DNA of 64,000 bases, from NCBI RefSeq assembly GCF_030656875.1, contig NZ_CP130943.1, positions 2,046,001 through 2,110,000 on the forward strand. Reading direction: 5' to 3'. The DNA is from Prescottella sp. R16. Its GTDB lineage: Bacteria > Actinomycetota > Actinomycetes > Mycobacteriales > Mycobacteriaceae. Every line of letters starts with the position of its first letter. Positions within the stretch are counted from its first letter, which is position 1. The notes under the pieces were generated by a model. It was not told where the DNA came from. It worked only from the letters and a program-made list of their open reading frames with translations, and made no database searches. Positions 31,834-44,188 of this stretch are shown one piece after another. The translations under genes were made by a program, and so were the position numbers.

Positions 31834-32679
31834 CTACCCGCCCGCGAACTTCTCCGACGTGCCCAGATCGACGGGCAGGGCGATACCGGTGATACCGCGA
31901 CCGGTGTCGCCGACCAGATAGAGGACCGCGTCCGCGATCGCCTGCGCCTCCACCCACGGCTGGGGGAGCAGGTTGAGTTTCTGCATGATCTCGGCAGTGT
32001 CCTCGAGCACCGGATGTTCGAGGTCGGGGCGGAATCCGCGCACCATCGCATCGTTGTCGATCATCGCGGTCCGCACATTGCCGGGGTGCACCGAGTTCAC
32101 CCGGATGTTCGCCCACCCCAGTTCGTTCGCCAGCGACTTCGCCATACCGCGGACCGCGTGCTTGGCCGTCGCGTAGTGCACGATGCCGGGCACCCCGCGC
32201 AGACCCGCCATCGAACTGATCAACACGATCGAGCCGCCGTGGCCCGCCGCCAGCATGTGCGGAATCGCGACCTTCGTCGTCTGCCACACCCCGGTGACGT
32301 TGATGTCCAGCATTTCCCGGAACTCGTCGGCCGACAGATCCCACGACAGCTTCGGCGACGCGGAGATGCCCGCATTGGCGACGACGATGTCGAGCCGGCC
32401 GAACCGTTCGACACCGGCATCGACAGCCTTCTGCAGTGCATCGAGATCGCGGGTGTCGGCGACCGCCGACACGATGCCCCGGCCCTGAGCCTCCACCAGC
32501 GCCACCGTCTCGGCGAGATCGGCCTCGGTCGCCATCGGATAACCGGCCGTCGCGACCGGCGCGCAGCGGTCCACCGCGATGATGTCGGCGCCGGCCGCGG
32601 CCATCGTCACCGCATGCGCACGCCCCTGCCCACGCGCCGCGCCCGTCACGAACGCCACCTGCCCGTCGAGAACACCCAC
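31834..32679 (-). CDS. Mycofactocin-type short-chain dehydrogenase/reductase
   Basis: 281 residues. The cofactor loop GAARGQGRAHA, the long insertion after the acidic residue (VDRCAPVATAGYPMATEADLAETVALVEAQGRG), NAGISASPK and the catalytic Ser...YATAK mark the mycofactocin-dependent SDR subfamily, where NAD is held tightly and recycled by mycofactocin. GTG 32679 has GGAGGTGA 5 bases upstream, which is better than the GTG 9 bases earlier. No mycofactocin synthesis genes are in the window. It is convergent with the GH65 gene, 20 bases apart. The substrate is unknown, probably an alcohol. Confidence 0.87.
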   Translation of the reverse strand: MGVLDGQVAFVTGAARGQGRAHAVTMAAAGADIIAVDRCAPVATAGYPMATEADLAETVALVEAQGRGIVSAVADTRDLDALQKAVDAGVERFGRLDIVVANAGISASPKLSWDLSADEFREMLDINVTGVWQTTKVAIPHMLAAGHGGSIVLISSMAGLRGVPGIVHYATAKHAVRGMAKSLANELGWANIRVNSVHPGNVRTAMIDNDAMVRGFRPDLEHPVLEDTAEIMQKLNLLPQPWVEAQAIADAVLYLVGDTGRGITGIALPVDLGTSEKFAGG

Positions 32680-32790
32680 TACCGTCACCTCCGGTCGAAG
32701 AACTGGAACACGCTCATCATTCGGTATGTCGGATGCCGGCGCGGCCGTTTCCCGAAGGACGGTGTGTCGCGCCGGGCCGGCGTCGTACCG

Positions 32791-32885
32791 GCCTGTCGCA
32801 GACCGATTCCCGCCGTCGCAGGGGCTGTCGATGCACAGAACCCCTGCGACGGTGCGACCAGCCCTGCGGCGTCACGGCCCGTCGG
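32791..32885 (+). repeat. 95-bp direct repeat, copy 1
   Basis: It matches 35298-35392 at 92 of 95 positions in the same orientation. It contains perfect hairpin arms GTCGCAGGGG (32815-32824) and CCCCTGCGAC (32841-32850), with an inner CTGT/ACAG stem. It overlaps the 3' end of the first bracketed gene by 14 bases. Confidence 0.85.
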
Positions 32886-33903
32886 AGCCGCCGAACGCGA
32901 GCGGCGGCGTCCCGACGACCGGCTCGCCCGGATGCAGTTGCTGCTGCAGTGAGTCGACGGCGACGGCATCGAGAGCCCCTCGCCTCGTCTGGATCGCCCA
33001 GTCGAAATCCGATGTGGACCAGGCGATCTGACCGCTGTAGGTCTGGACCCGCCACGGCTCGGTCGAGCGCGGGCGGCGGGTGAGCCAGCCTTGGTATCGC
33101 CCTTGTCCGAGTTCGGCGGAGAAGGCGCCGGCGTCGCGGTCGATCCAGTGGACCGAGTGTGGGCTCAGATCGACCGTGACCGGCACCCGGATCGGGTCCG
33201 CGGTGACGGTGTCGCGGAACCACTGCAGCGACTCCTCCCGGTCGGGTTCGTCCGGGGTGCCGCGGCCGGCGCGGATGCGGGATTCGTCGTCGGTGATCAC
33301 CGGCCCGTCCCATGTGAACAGCGACGGATCGAGCGGCTCGCCCACCGTCACCTCGGTGAACGCCGCGCCGTCGATGCCGTCACCGCCGTGCTGTCCGAGG
33401 ACCGCGCCGGATTCGGCGTCGACCACCAGACGCAGCGACGGCTCCGGAGGGTCACTGTTCTCCGTCGCGCCCAACTCCACCGACCAGCAGGGCCGCCCCA
33501 GGAACTCGACGTCGGACACCGGTCCGGTCGGGCGGGCCCAGTGTTCACCGGCCCAGTGCGAGACACGCGGTGTGATCACCAGGAATCGGCCCGAACCCGG
33601 ACTGTGCACGTTCTTCACCTCGGTGCAGCGGGGCCGGTCCGGATCGGTGGTGAAATCCCAGGCCGTCTCGCCGTCGCTGACGAACAGCACTGTCCCGTCG
33701 AGTGATTCGATCCGTGACCGCCGCCCCCACCGCAGCAGGCGCACACCCTCGGAGCGTAGGGGGAGGAACACCGGTTCCTCGCCGTAGGTGCCGTAGTAGT
33801 AGTGCAACGGAACGTCACTGTTCCGGTACGGCACCATCGTGCCGTGCACGGGCAACGCGGGGCCGTCGGCCATCGTCACCAGCATCTGTACCCATGGGGT
33901 CAT
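32872..33903 (-). CDS. Unrecognised protein, possibly LolA/RseB-like fold
   Basis: A 343-residue soluble protein without signal peptide or membrane helix, rich in Trp, Asp and Pro. Alternating strand-like segments (RIESLDGTVLFVSDGETAWDF, CWSVELGATENSDPPEPSLRLVVDAESGAVLGQ) recall the LolA/RseB beta-sheet fold, but I would not assign a family. ATG 33901-33903 is preceded by GGAGA. It lies 21 bases after the next unrecognised gene, so both are probably one transcript, and its 3' end enters the 95-bp repeat, whose hairpin could terminate it. Confidence 0.65.
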   Translation of the reverse strand: MTPWVQMLVTMADGPALPVHGTMVPYRNSDVPLHYYYGTYGEEPVFLPLRSEGVRLLRWGRRSRIESLDGTVLFVSDGETAWDFTTDPDRPRCTEVKNVHSPGSGRFLVITPRVSHWAGEHWARPTGPVSDVEFLGRPCWSVELGATENSDPPEPSLRLVVDAESGAVLGQHGGDGIDGAAFTEVTVGEPLDPSLFTWDGPVITDDESRIRAGRGTPDEPDREESLQWFRDTVTADPIRVPVTVDLSPHSVHWIDRDAGAFSAELGQGRYQGWLTRRPRSTEPWRVQTYSGQIAWSTSDFDWAIQTRRGALDAVAVDSLQQQLHPGEPVVGTPPLAFGGSDGP

Positions 33904-33924
33904 GGTCGTGTCTCCGTGTGCATG

Positions 33925-35250
33925 TCAGACGTACAGCACGCTGTTCACGGCGGCCGAACGCGGCGGATACTCGTGGGTGCCGGCCTGCTCCATCAGCATC
34001 GCCGGTACGTATGTGAAGAATCGTTCGAGCCGGACACCCTGCTCGTCGTACAGGTTCAGCTGCGCCACCAGCGTCAGGCCCGGGTAGTGGCTGTGCCGGA
34101 AGCGGAGGTGGATCCGGCCGTGCGGCCACTGCCCGACGTAGGCCGCCGACACGTCGTCGACCTCGTCGGAGAAACGCATCCCGTCGAGGCGGCGCACGCA
34201 GTGGTCGACGTACGCGCGGTGGTCGAGCGGTTCGGGACCCACCGGCCGGCAGTGGTCGGTGATGTCGACGGCGTCGAGCGGTATCGGTCGCACGGTGCCG
34301 TCGAGGTCGGCGACGAGCACGGATCGTCCTGGGCCGGTGTGGTCCTCCGGTGCGACGACCATCCACAGGCGGTTGTCGGCAGCCGCCCCGTCGACCACCC
34401 GGGTACGGGGTAGTTCGACGGTGACCGTGGGTGTCGACTCGCCCTGCCGGTAGGCCCGGACGGTTGTCGTGTCCCGTTGTCGTTTCTCGAACCCCCAGTG
34501 CCAGCGCAGTTCCGCCGTGATCGATCGTTTGCGCCGGTGGGCCTCGTTGTACGACATGTCCGCGTACTCGCTCGTGTACCCGACCGGGCGATGTTGCCGG
34601 CACGGATGGGTGTCGGGTCCGATCCGGGTGGGGACCGGCCCGTCCAGGGGTACCTGCAGCACGGACCGGTGGTATCGCACCTCGAATCCGCTGCGGTCCG
34701 CTCCCGGCGGTGTCGGAACCCGCTCCCACGGTGGATGTTCCACGCCGAGGTACAGGAAATGTTCGTCGCACTCGAGCGAGACGACCGCCGCGACATCCAC
34801 GCCGACGCGTCGGGTGCCGCCGTCGGGCCCGGCCACCAGCAGCGTCGGGCGTTGCACGATCGGGCGGGGCGGAACCTCGGGGAAGGAGGTGACGTCGCGC
34901 CGACGCCGGGGCAGGCGCACACACCATGCGCCGGACGGTCCGGCGCAGGTCAGGTGGTGGTCTTCGGCGTACTCGCCGCGGACGATGCCGTCGACGCCGA
35001 TCCGGATCAGTGGGCCGGCGGCATGGGTCTGCACCCACAGGCCGCCGGCGTCACCGACGATCGTCGGCTGCCGGTGTGAACCGGGTGGTGCGTCAGGTAA
35101 CGCGGACCAGGACACCAGACGGGCGAATGCGCCGGTGCCGGGGTCGAACAGTGCCGCGACGGGCTGGGATTCGTCGACCACCCACACATGGCCGTCCGAG
35201 AAGAACACGTGACGAGGGCGCAGAAACCTGCGCTCGGATACGGCGCTCAT
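33925..35250 (-). CDS. Unrecognised protein with beta-propeller-like N-terminal half
   Basis: 441 residues, no signal peptide or membrane segment. The N-terminal half shows repeated four-stranded patterns such as [41 protein letters not shown] and [21 protein letters not shown], reminiscent of NHL/Vgb-like propeller blades. The C-terminal part is Trp/His/Arg-rich. ATG 35248-35250 has a GAAAGG ribosome site, and the longer upstream frame is a shadow of rpe. It is paired with the following unrecognised gene and lies divergent from rpe across repeat copy 2. Function unknown. Confidence 0.65.
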   Translation of the reverse strand: MSAVSERRFLRPRHVFFSDGHVWVVDESQPVAALFDPGTGAFARLVSWSALPDAPPGSHRQPTIVGDAGGLWVQTHAAGPLIRIGVDGIVRGEYAEDHHLTCAGPSGAWCVRLPRRRRDVTSFPEVPPRPIVQRPTLLVAGPDGGTRRVGVDVAAVVSLECDEHFLYLGVEHPPWERVPTPPGADRSGFEVRYHRSVLQVPLDGPVPTRIGPDTHPCRQHRPVGYTSEYADMSYNEAHRRKRSITAELRWHWGFEKRQRDTTTVRAYRQGESTPTVTVELPRTRVVDGAAADNRLWMVVAPEDHTGPGRSVLVADLDGTVRPIPLDAVDITDHCRPVGPEPLDHRAYVDHCVRRLDGMRFSDEVDDVSAAYVGQWPHGRIHLRFRHSHYPGLTLVAQLNLYDEQGVRLERFFTYVPAMLMEQAGTHEYPPRSAAVNSVLYV

Positions 35251-35297
35251 GCGCCTTTCTGCAGTGTCATGGGGTCGACGGTACCGCAGATGTGTGC

Positions 35298-35392
35298 GCC
35301 TGTCGCAGACCGATTCCCGCCGTCGCAGGGGCTGTCGATGCACAGAACCCCTGCGGTGGTGCGACCAGCCCTGCGGCGTCACGGCTCGTCGG
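35298..35392 (+). repeat. 95-bp direct repeat, copy 2
   Basis: It differs from copy 1 at three positions. Two fall in the right hairpin arm (CCCCTGCGGT) and change A-U and G-C pairs to G-U pairs in plus-strand RNA. It lies in the divergent region between the second bracketed gene and rpe. Confidence 0.85.
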
Positions 35393-35441
35393 GTCGTGTA
35401 CCCGGGGCGAGCCGCGCACACGCACCGGACCCGACAGCCAC

Positions 35442-35447
35442 TAAACT
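35442..35447 (+). promoter_or_regulatory. -10 box for leaderless rpe
   Basis: TAAACT ends 8 bases before GTG 35455, with no Shine-Dalgarno between. This is a leaderless pattern. Confidence 0.5.
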
Positions 35448-35454
35448 CGCGGCC

Positions 35455-36138
35455 GTGGGAATTCCGATGATCGCTCCGTCCATCCTGTCCGCCGATTTTG
35501 CGCGTCTCGCCGAGGAGGCCGATGCGGTCGCGGGTGCCGACTGGCTGCACGTGGATGTCATGGACGCCCACTTCGTGCCGAATCTGACGTTGGGTCTGCC
35601 GGTGGTGCAGAGTCTGCTGAAGGCGACGGACATTCCGTTGGACTGCCATCTGATGATCGAGGATCCGGGCCGCTGGGCGCCGCCGTACGCGGAGGCCGGG
35701 GCGCACAACGTCACGTTCCATGCGGAGGCCACGGACGATCCGATCGCGGTGGCCCGCGACATCCGCGCGGCGGGAGCGAAAGCCGGCCTGAGCATCAAGC
35801 CGAACACCCCGATCGAGCCGTACCTGGAGATCCTGAAGAGCTTCGACACGCTGCTCGTGATGAGCGTCGAACCGGGTTTCGGCGGTCAGTCGTTCATCCC
35901 GTCCGTCCTGGACAAGGCGCGTGCGGTCCGCAAGCTCGTCGACGCCGGTGAGCTGCGGCTGATCGTGGAGATCGACGGCGGCATCAACACCGACACCGTC
36001 GAGCAGGCCGCCGAGGCCGGTGTCGACTGTTTCGTCGCCGGGTCCGCCGTCTACGGTGCCGCCGATCCCGCCGCCGCGGTGCGAGGTCTGCGGGAGCAGG
36101 CGGCGAAGGCGTCCCCGCACCTGACGCTCGCGATCTGA
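35455..36138 (+). CDS. rpe: Ribulose-phosphate 3-epimerase
   Basis: It interconverts ribulose 5-P and xylulose 5-P. The 227-residue TIM barrel has [29 protein letters not shown] (metal-binding His/Asp), [18 protein letters not shown] and EIDGGI. GTG 35455 follows a -10 box at leaderless distance; ATG 35467 would also start the conserved core. It heads the riboflavin gene group, supplying ribulose 5-P, the substrate of RibB. It lies divergent from the repeat-bracketed pair. Confidence 0.96.
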   Translation: MGIPMIAPSILSADFARLAEEADAVAGADWLHVDVMDAHFVPNLTLGLPVVQSLLKATDIPLDCHLMIEDPGRWAPPYAEAGAHNVTFHAEATDDPIAVARDIRAAGAKAGLSIKPNTPIEPYLEILKSFDTLLVMSVEPGFGGQSFIPSVLDKARAVRKLVDAGELRLIVEIDGGINTDTVEQAAEAGVDCFVAGSAVYGAADPAAAVRGLREQAAKASPHLTLAI

Positions 36139-36148
36139 CGGGCCGGCC

Positions 36149-37183
36149 GTGACGACGTCCGTACGGGACGTGCAGGCCGCGATGCGGCTCGCGATCGACG
36201 CCTCCCAGCGGGTGCGGGGCACCACCAGCCCCAATCCGCCGGTCGGTGCGGTGATCCTCGACGCCGCCGGTGAGGTCGTCGGTATCGGTGCCACCCGGCC
36301 GCCGGGTGGTTCGCACGCCGAGGTCGCCGCGCTCACCGAGGCGGGGGAACGGGCCCGCGGCGGCACCGCCGTCGTCACCCTCGAACCGTGCAACCACTGG
36401 GGGCGCACCGGCCCGTGCGCACAGGCATTGATCGACGCGGGTGTCGCGGCCGTGCACTACGCGGTCGACGACCCCAATCCGGCCGCGTCCGGTGGTGCCG
36501 ATCGTCTGCGTGACGCCGGCATCACCGTCACCGGCGGCACCCTCGCCGCCGACGTCGCCCACGGTCCGCTGCGTGCGTGGCTGCACCGGCAGCGCACCGG
36601 CCGTCCCCATGTCACCTGGAAGTTCGCGGCGAGCCTCGACGGGCGGACCGCTGCCGCCGACGGCACCAGCCAGTGGATCACCGGACCCGAGTCGCGGGCC
36701 CGGGTGCACGCCGACCGGGCCCGGCTCGACGCGATCGTCGTCGGTACCGGCACCGTGCTCGCCGACGATCCGTGGCTGACCGCCCGACTGCCCGACGGCA
36801 GCCTCGCACCGCACCAGCCGCTGCGGGTCGTGGTCGGCACGCGGGACGTCCCGTCCACCGCGAAGGTCCTCGACGCTGCCGCCCCCACTCTGCTACTGCG
36901 CACCCACGACGTCTCGGAGGTCCTCGCCGCCCTGGCCGACCGCGACGACGTCCTGATCGAGGGCGGCCCGACGTTGGCGGGCGCGTTCCTGGCGGCCGGG
37001 TGCATCGACCGGGTCCAGGCGTATGTGGCGCCGGTCGTGCTCGGTGCGGGGTCCCACGCAGTGGAAGGTGCCGGAGTGGGCACGATTACCGAGGCGTTAC
37101 GGTTTCGGCGAGAGAGCGTCGACACCGTCGGTGACGACGTGCTGTTGACGCTGGTCCCGAAGGATCCGACAAGGAGTGAGTGA
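36149..37183 (+). CDS. ribD: Bifunctional riboflavin deaminase/reductase
   Basis: It deaminates and reduces the early pyrimidine intermediate of riboflavin synthesis. The N-terminal deaminase (1 to about 145) has the zinc motifs GGSHAEVAAL and PCNHWGRTGPC. The C-terminal reductase (about 150-344) has FAASLDGRTAAADGTSQWITG and the NADPH region IEGGPTLAGAFL. The GTG start lies 10 bases after the rpe stop. Length 344, normal. Confidence 0.95.
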   Translation: MTTSVRDVQAAMRLAIDASQRVRGTTSPNPPVGAVILDAAGEVVGIGATRPPGGSHAEVAALTEAGERARGGTAVVTLEPCNHWGRTGPCAQALIDAGVAAVHYAVDDPNPAASGGADRLRDAGITVTGGTLAADVAHGPLRAWLHRQRTGRPHVTWKFAASLDGRTAAADGTSQWITGPESRARVHADRARLDAIVVGTGTVLADDPWLTARLPDGSLAPHQPLRVVVGTRDVPSTAKVLDAAAPTLLLRTHDVSEVLAALADRDDVLIEGGPTLAGAFLAAGCIDRVQAYVAPVVLGAGSHAVEGAGVGTITEALRFRRESVDTVGDDVLLTLVPKDPTRSE

Positions 37184-37187
37184 CGAC

Positions 37188-37805
37188 ATGTTCACCGGAA
37201 TCGTCGAGGAACTCGGCGAGATCGTCGCCAAGGAAGATTTGGCCGACGCCGCCCGTTTCACCGTGCGTGGGCCCGTCGTCACCTCCGACGCCGGCCACGG
37301 CGATTCGATCGCGGTCAACGGGGTGTGCCTGACGGTCGTCGACGTGATCGACGGGAACGCGTTCACCGCCGATGTGATGCGCGAGACCCTGGTGCGGTCG
37401 AGTCTCGGTGCCCTCGAGGTGGGGAGCCGGGTCAACCTCGAGCGGGCGGCGGCGGTGAACAGCCGCCTGGGCGGGCACATCGTGCAGGGCCATGTGGACG
37501 ACACCGGCACGGTCCTCCAGCGGTCTCCCTCGGAGCACTGGACGGTGGTGCGGATCTCGCTGCCGTCCACCGTCTCCCGGTATGTCGTCGAGAAGGGGTC
37601 GATCACTGTCGACGGGGTGTCGTTGACGGTGTCGGCGCTCGGCGGCGAGCCGGGTGACGAGTACTTCGAGATCTCGCTGATCCCCACGACGCTCGCCCTC
37701 ACCACTCTCGGGTCGGCGGAGCCTGGTACCCCCGTCAACCTCGAGGTCGACGTGATCGCCAAGTACGTCGAACGTCTGCACACCGCCGCTCACCAGCCGG
37801 GATAA
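37188..37805 (+). CDS. ribE: Riboflavin synthase alpha subunit
   Basis: It dismutates two lumazines to riboflavin. The 205-residue protein has two similar barrels, each opening with the family's [14 protein letters not shown] and [12 protein letters not shown] segments, plus [10 protein letters not shown] and VDGVSLTVS as the paired active-site strands. ATG 37188 gives the canonical MFTGIVEE start, with AAGGAG 11 bases upstream. An upstream GTG overlapping the ribD stop would add four residues. Confidence 0.95.
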   Translation: MFTGIVEELGEIVAKEDLADAARFTVRGPVVTSDAGHGDSIAVNGVCLTVVDVIDGNAFTADVMRETLVRSSLGALEVGSRVNLERAAAVNSRLGGHIVQGHVDDTGTVLQRSPSEHWTVVRISLPSTVSRYVVEKGSITVDGVSLTVSALGGEPGDEYFEISLIPTTLALTTLGSAEPGTPVNLEVDVIAKYVERLHTAAHQPG

Positions 37806-37903
37806 CGACCGGATCTCGACAGGTCGTACTGTTGAGGTGCATCCGAGTCGATGCGCCGGGACATACTCGAGCACACCAGTTCAAGAAGTTGGAGCCCCAG
37901 AAC

Positions 37904-40097
<2,194 letters not shown>

Positions 40098-40158
40098 GCG
40101 GACGGTGAACTGCGTCGACGCGAGCCTTGTCGACACGAGACCTGTCGGCGGCGCCGAC

Positions 40159-40164
40159 TAGCCT
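40159..40164 (+). promoter_or_regulatory. -10 box for leaderless uvrC
   Basis: TAGCCT ends exactly 7 bases before the uvrC GTG at 40171, with no Shine-Dalgarno between. Confidence 0.55.
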
Positions 40165-40170
40165 GGACAC

Positions 40171-42264
40171 GTGCCTGATCCCTCGACGTATCGCCCCGCC
40201 CCCGGAACCGTCCCGGTGGCGCCGGGTGTCTACAAGTTCCGGGACCCGCACGGGCGGGTGATCTACGTCGGGAAGGCGAAGAGCCTGCGGTCCCGGCTGA
40301 ACTCGTATTTCGCGGACGTCGCGTCGCTGCATCCGCGGACCCGGCAGATGGTCACCACGGCGGCGAGTGTCGAGTGGACGGTCGTCGGTACCGAGGTCGA
40401 GGCGCTGCAGCTCGAGTACAACTGGATCAAGGAGTTCGACCCCCGGTTCAACGTTCGTTACCGCGACGACAAGACGTATCCGGTTCTCGCGGTCACGATG
40501 AACGAGGAGTTCCCGCGGCTGTTCGTCTATCGCGGTCCTCGCCGCAAGGGGGTCCGCTATTTCGGCCCCTACTCGCACGCGTGGGCGATCCGGGAGACCC
40601 TGGACCTGCTGCTGCGGGTGTTCCCGGCGCGGACCTGCTCGGCGGGCGTGTTCAAACGGCACCACCAGATCGGACGCCCCTGCCTGCTCGGCTACATCGA
40701 CAAGTGCAGTGCACCGTGCGTCGGCCGGGTCACCGCCGAGGAACACCGTGACATCGTGGACGACTTCTGCGATTTTCTGGCCGGCCGCACCGACCGGCTC
40801 GTGAAACAGCTCGAGACCCGCATGCAGGACGCCGCCGAGGAACTCGATTTCGAGACCGCGGCCCGGTTGCGCGACGACGTGGGTGCACTGAAGAAGGCGC
40901 TCGAGAAGCAGGCCGTCGTCCTCGGGGACGGCACCGATGCCGACCTGGTGGCGTTCGCGTCCGACGACCTCGAGGCGGCCGTGCAGGTGTTCCACGTGCG
41001 CGGCGGCAGGGTCCGCGGGCAGCGCGGCTGGGTGGTGGAGAAGTCCGACGACAGTGGGGCCGCCGATCTCGTGGAGCAGTTCCTCACCCAGTTCTACGGG
41101 GAGCAGGCGGCGCTCGCCGACCAGCCGGGGCTCCCCGACGACCGCACCGTCGCGGTACCGCGCGAGGTGCTGGTGCCGGTGCTGCCGGCCGGCGCCGACG
41201 AGATCCAGACGTGGCTGTCGGAGCTGCGCGGGTCGGCGGTGCAGCTGCGGGTTCCGCAACGCGGAGACAAGAAGGCGCTCGCCGAGACCGTCGAACGGAA
41301 CGCGAAAGAGGCTCTGGCGCAGCACAAGTTGAAGCGGGCCGGGGACTTCACGTCACGGTCGGCGGCCCTGCAGGGCATTCAGGACGCTCTCGACCTCGAC
41401 ACCGCGCCGCTGCGCATCGAGTGTGTCGACATCAGCCACGTGCAGGGCACCGACGTGGTGGCGTCGCTCGTCGTGTTCGAGGACGGTCTGCCCCGCAAGT
41501 CCGACTACCGGCACTACGCGATCCGGGAGGCCGCCGGCGACGGCCGCTCCGACGACGTGGCGTCGATCGCGGAGGTCACCCGGCGCCGGTTCCTCCGGCA
41601 CAACCGCGACCTCGCGGCGGGTGTGGGTGGGGTCGTCGGCGACGGTGGGGATCTCGCACCGGAAGCGGCACTGGACCCGCAGACCGGGCGTCCCCGCCGC
41701 TTCGCGTACCCGCCGAACCTGTTCGTCGTCGACGGTGGTGCCCCGCAGGTCGCGGCGGCCGCCGCGGTCCTCGACGAACTCGGCGTCACCGACGTCGCGG
41801 TGGTCGGCCTCGCCAAGCGACTCGAGGAGGTGTGGGTGCCCGGCGAGGAGGATCCGGTGATCCTGCCGCGTACCAGCGAGTCGCTGTACCTGCTGCAGCG
41901 GGTGCGTGACGAGGCGCACCGGTTCGCGATCACGTTCCACCGCAGCAAACGGTCCAAGCGGATGACGGCGTCGGCGCTGGACTCGGTTCGGGGGCTGGGG
42001 GAGATGCGGCGCACCGCGCTGGTCCAGCACTTCGGGTCGGTGGCCCGGTTGCGGGAGGCGACCGTCGACGAGATCACCGCCGTCCCCGGGATCGGGGCCA
42101 CCACCGCCCGTGCCGTCCTGGCCGCCCTCTCCGGTGACACGGGCGACACGGAGCACACCCCCGACGCGGCGGCCGGATCCGATGTCGCTGCAGCGGGCGT
42201 GTCCGTGAGGGATGATGTGACGGGCATCGACCGATCGGAACGAACAGGACACGACACCGCGTGA
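40171..42264 (+). CDS. uvrC: UvrABC excinuclease subunit C
   Basis: It makes both incisions in nucleotide excision repair. The 697-residue protein has an N-terminal GIY-YIG nuclease (about 14-95, [20 protein letters not shown]), a cysteine cluster (CSAGVF...[18 protein letters not shown]), a UVR UvrB-binding helix (about 205-240, [18 protein letters not shown]), a C-terminal RNase H-like nuclease ([26 protein letters not shown]) and a helix-hairpin-helix pair near 600-650. The last 50 residues are a variable acidic tail. Its stop overlaps the rapZ GTG. Confidence 0.97.
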   Translation: MPDPSTYRPAPGTVPVAPGVYKFRDPHGRVIYVGKAKSLRSRLNSYFADVASLHPRTRQMVTTAASVEWTVVGTEVEALQLEYNWIKEFDPRFNVRYRDDKTYPVLAVTMNEEFPRLFVYRGPRRKGVRYFGPYSHAWAIRETLDLLLRVFPARTCSAGVFKRHHQIGRPCLLGYIDKCSAPCVGRVTAEEHRDIVDDFCDFLAGRTDRLVKQLETRMQDAAEELDFETAARLRDDVGALKKALEKQAVVLGDGTDADLVAFASDDLEAAVQVFHVRGGRVRGQRGWVVEKSDDSGAADLVEQFLTQFYGEQAALADQPGLPDDRTVAVPREVLVPVLPAGADEIQTWLSELRGSAVQLRVPQRGDKKALAETVERNAKEALAQHKLKRAGDFTSRSAALQGIQDALDLDTAPLRIECVDISHVQGTDVVASLVVFEDGLPRKSDYRHYAIREAAGDGRSDDVASIAEVTRRRFLRHNRDLAAGVGGVVGDGGDLAPEAALDPQTGRPRRFAYPPNLFVVDGGAPQVAAAAAVLDELGVTDVAVVGLAKRLEEVWVPGEEDPVILPRTSESLYLLQRVRDEAHRFAITFHRSKRSKRMTASALDSVRGLGEMRRTALVQHFGSVARLREATVDEITAVPGIGATTARAVLAALSGDTGDTEHTPDAAAGSDVAAAGVSVRDDVTGIDRSERTGHDTA

Positions 42265-43172
42265 ACGACCACGAGAAACGGGACGCCTCCCCGGTCGGGG
42301 ACACCATGGAGGTCGCGCTCGTCACCGGACTGTCCGGTGCCGGGCTGACCACGGCCGCGAACGTCCTCGAGGACCTCGGCTGGTATGTCGTCGACAACCT
42401 GCCGCCGGAACTGATCACCCGCATGGTGGATCTGGGTCTCGAATCCGATCCGCCGATCCGCCGGCTGGCCGTCGTCATCGATGTCCGCAGCCGCCCGTTC
42501 TCGGGGGATCTGGGGAACGTGATCGCCGACCTCGAAGAGATGCCCGTGCAGATGCGGGTGCTCTATCTCGAAGCCAACGACTCGGTGCTGATCCGCCGCT
42601 TCGAGCACGTGCGACGCAGCCATCCGCTGCAGTCCGACGGCAAGGACGGCACCCTGTCCGAGGGGATCGCCGCGGAACGGGCGAAGCTGGCGCACGCGAA
42701 GGCGGTCGCCGATCTGGTCGTGGACACCTCGCAGCTCGCGGTGCGGGAGTTGCGGGAGAAGATCGAGACCGCGTTCGGCGGTGAGGGTCGCGGCGAGATC
42801 CAGGTGACGGTGCAGTCGTTCGGGTTCAAACACGGCCTGCCGATGGACGCGGACCTGGTGTGCGACGTCCGATTCCTGCCCAATCCGCACTGGATTCCGG
42901 AGCTGCGCCCCCACACCGGGCTCGAGGACGCGGTCCGTGACTACGTGCTGTCCCGTGAGGGGGCCGACGAATACCTCGACACGTATCTGCACCTGCTGGC
43001 GTTGACGACGGCAGGCTACCGTCGGGAGGGGAAGCGTTACATGACGATCGCGGTCGGGTGCACCGGCGGTAAACACCGCAGTGTCGCCATGTCCGAGGAG
43101 CTGGCCGTCCGGCTGCGGGAGACGGACGGGCTCGCCGTCCGCGTCGTCCACCGCGACGTGGGACGCGAATGA
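42261..43172 (+). CDS. rapZ: RapZ-family nucleotide-binding protein
   Basis: 303 residues with a P-loop [10 protein letters not shown] near residue 24 (the usual Lys/Arg is Leu) and a C-terminal domain with [10 protein letters not shown]. In E. coli RapZ controls glucosamine-6-phosphate synthase through small RNAs; in actinobacteria its role is less clear, and it sits with yvcK and whiA as here. The GTG overlaps the uvrC stop by 4 bases. Confidence 0.92.
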   Translation: MNDHEKRDASPVGDTMEVALVTGLSGAGLTTAANVLEDLGWYVVDNLPPELITRMVDLGLESDPPIRRLAVVIDVRSRPFSGDLGNVIADLEEMPVQMRVLYLEANDSVLIRRFEHVRRSHPLQSDGKDGTLSEGIAAERAKLAHAKAVADLVVDTSQLAVRELREKIETAFGGEGRGEIQVTVQSFGFKHGLPMDADLVCDVRFLPNPHWIPELRPHTGLEDAVRDYVLSREGADEYLDTYLHLLALTTAGYRREGKRYMTIAVGCTGGKHRSVAMSEELAVRLRETDGLAVRVVHRDVGRE

Positions 43173-44188
43173 CGGGCGCGGTACCGCAGCGGATCGTCGC
43201 GTTCGGCGGCGGGCACGGACTGTATGCGACGTTGCGTGCCGTCCGCCGGCTCAGCCCCGACGTCACCGCGGTCGTGACGGTCGCCGACGACGGCGGCTCG
43301 TCCGGGCGGTTGCGCAACGAGCTCGGGATGATCCCGCCCGGTGACCTGCGGATGGCGCTGGCCGCCCTGGCAGGGGACGATGCGGACGTCCGGTCCTGGA
43401 CGCAGACGGTGCAGCACCGGTTCGGGGGTTCCGGGGCGCTCGCCGGACATTCGGTCGGCAATCTGATCCTGGCCGGGCTCACCGAGGTCCTCGGCGACCC
43501 GGTCGCTGCACTCGACACGGTCGGTCGTCTCCTCGAGGTGGAGGGCCGGGTCCTGCCGATGTCGACGGTCGCGCTCGAGATCGAGGCGGACGTTGTCGGC
43601 CTGGAAACCGATCCCCGGGTCAGTCGCTGCATTCGCGGGCAGGTCGCGGTCGCGACGACCCCCGGCAAGGTGCGGCGGGTCCGGTTGTGTCCGTCGAACC
43701 CGCCGGCCTGCCCGGACGCGCTCGCCGCGGTCGATGCCGCGGATCTCGTCGTTCTCGGGCCGGGGTCGTGGTTCTCGAGTGTGATCCCGCACGTTCTGGT
43801 GCCGGATCTGCTCGCCGCGATCATGCGGTCGACGGCCCGCAAGGTGCTCGTCCTGAATCTGGCGCCGCAGCCGGGGGAGACCGCGGGATTCTCCGCGGAA
43901 CGGCATCTGCACGTACTCTCCCAGCACGCGCCCGAATTCCGGGTCGACCACGTGATCGTCGATTCGGCGTCCGTTCCGGTCGGCCGTGAACGCGACCATC
44001 TGTGCCGGGCGGCCGGGCTGCTCGGCGCCGACGTCGTCTACGCGGACGTCGCCGAGCACGGAACACACACGCATCACGCGGGCAAACTTGCCGCCGTCCT
44101 GGACGGACTCGGTGCGCGGGACGAGCACGTGAACGACGACACCGCCGAACGGCGAGTCGGGGGAAGGGAGAGCGCCTCGTGGCGATGA
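43169..44188 (+). CDS. yvcK: YvcK/CofD-like gluconeogenesis and cell-wall factor
   Basis: 339 residues with the CofD-like fold: [48 protein letters not shown] and [18 protein letters not shown]. YvcK/CuvA proteins bind UDP-sugars and affect peptidoglycan synthesis and carbon-source adaptation. ATG 43169 overlaps the rapZ stop. The C-terminal tail overlaps the whiA start by 10 bases. Confidence 0.92.
   Translation: MTGAVPQRIVAFGGGHGLYATLRAVRRLSPDVTAVVTVADDGGSSGRLRNELGMIPPGDLRMALAALAGDDADVRSWTQTVQHRFGGSGALAGHSVGNLILAGLTEVLGDPVAALDTVGRLLEVEGRVLPMSTVALEIEADVVGLETDPRVSRCIRGQVAVATTPGKVRRVRLCPSNPPACPDALAAVDAADLVVLGPGSWFSSVIPHVLVPDLLAAIMRSTARKVLVLNLAPQPGETAGFSAERHLHVLSQHAPEFRVDHVIVDSASVPVGRERDHLCRAAGLLGADVVYADVAEHGTHTHHAGKLAAVLDGLGARDEHVNDDTAERRVGGRESASWR

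Noticed and set aside
35251..36408. N-terminal extension of the propeller-like gene through rpe and ribD
   Set aside because: Antisense shadow of rpe; the ATG at 35250 has an RBS and the composition changes abruptly there.
37806..37903. FMN riboswitch before ribBA
   Set aside because: No RFN-element conserved segments, and the gap is too short for the full structure.
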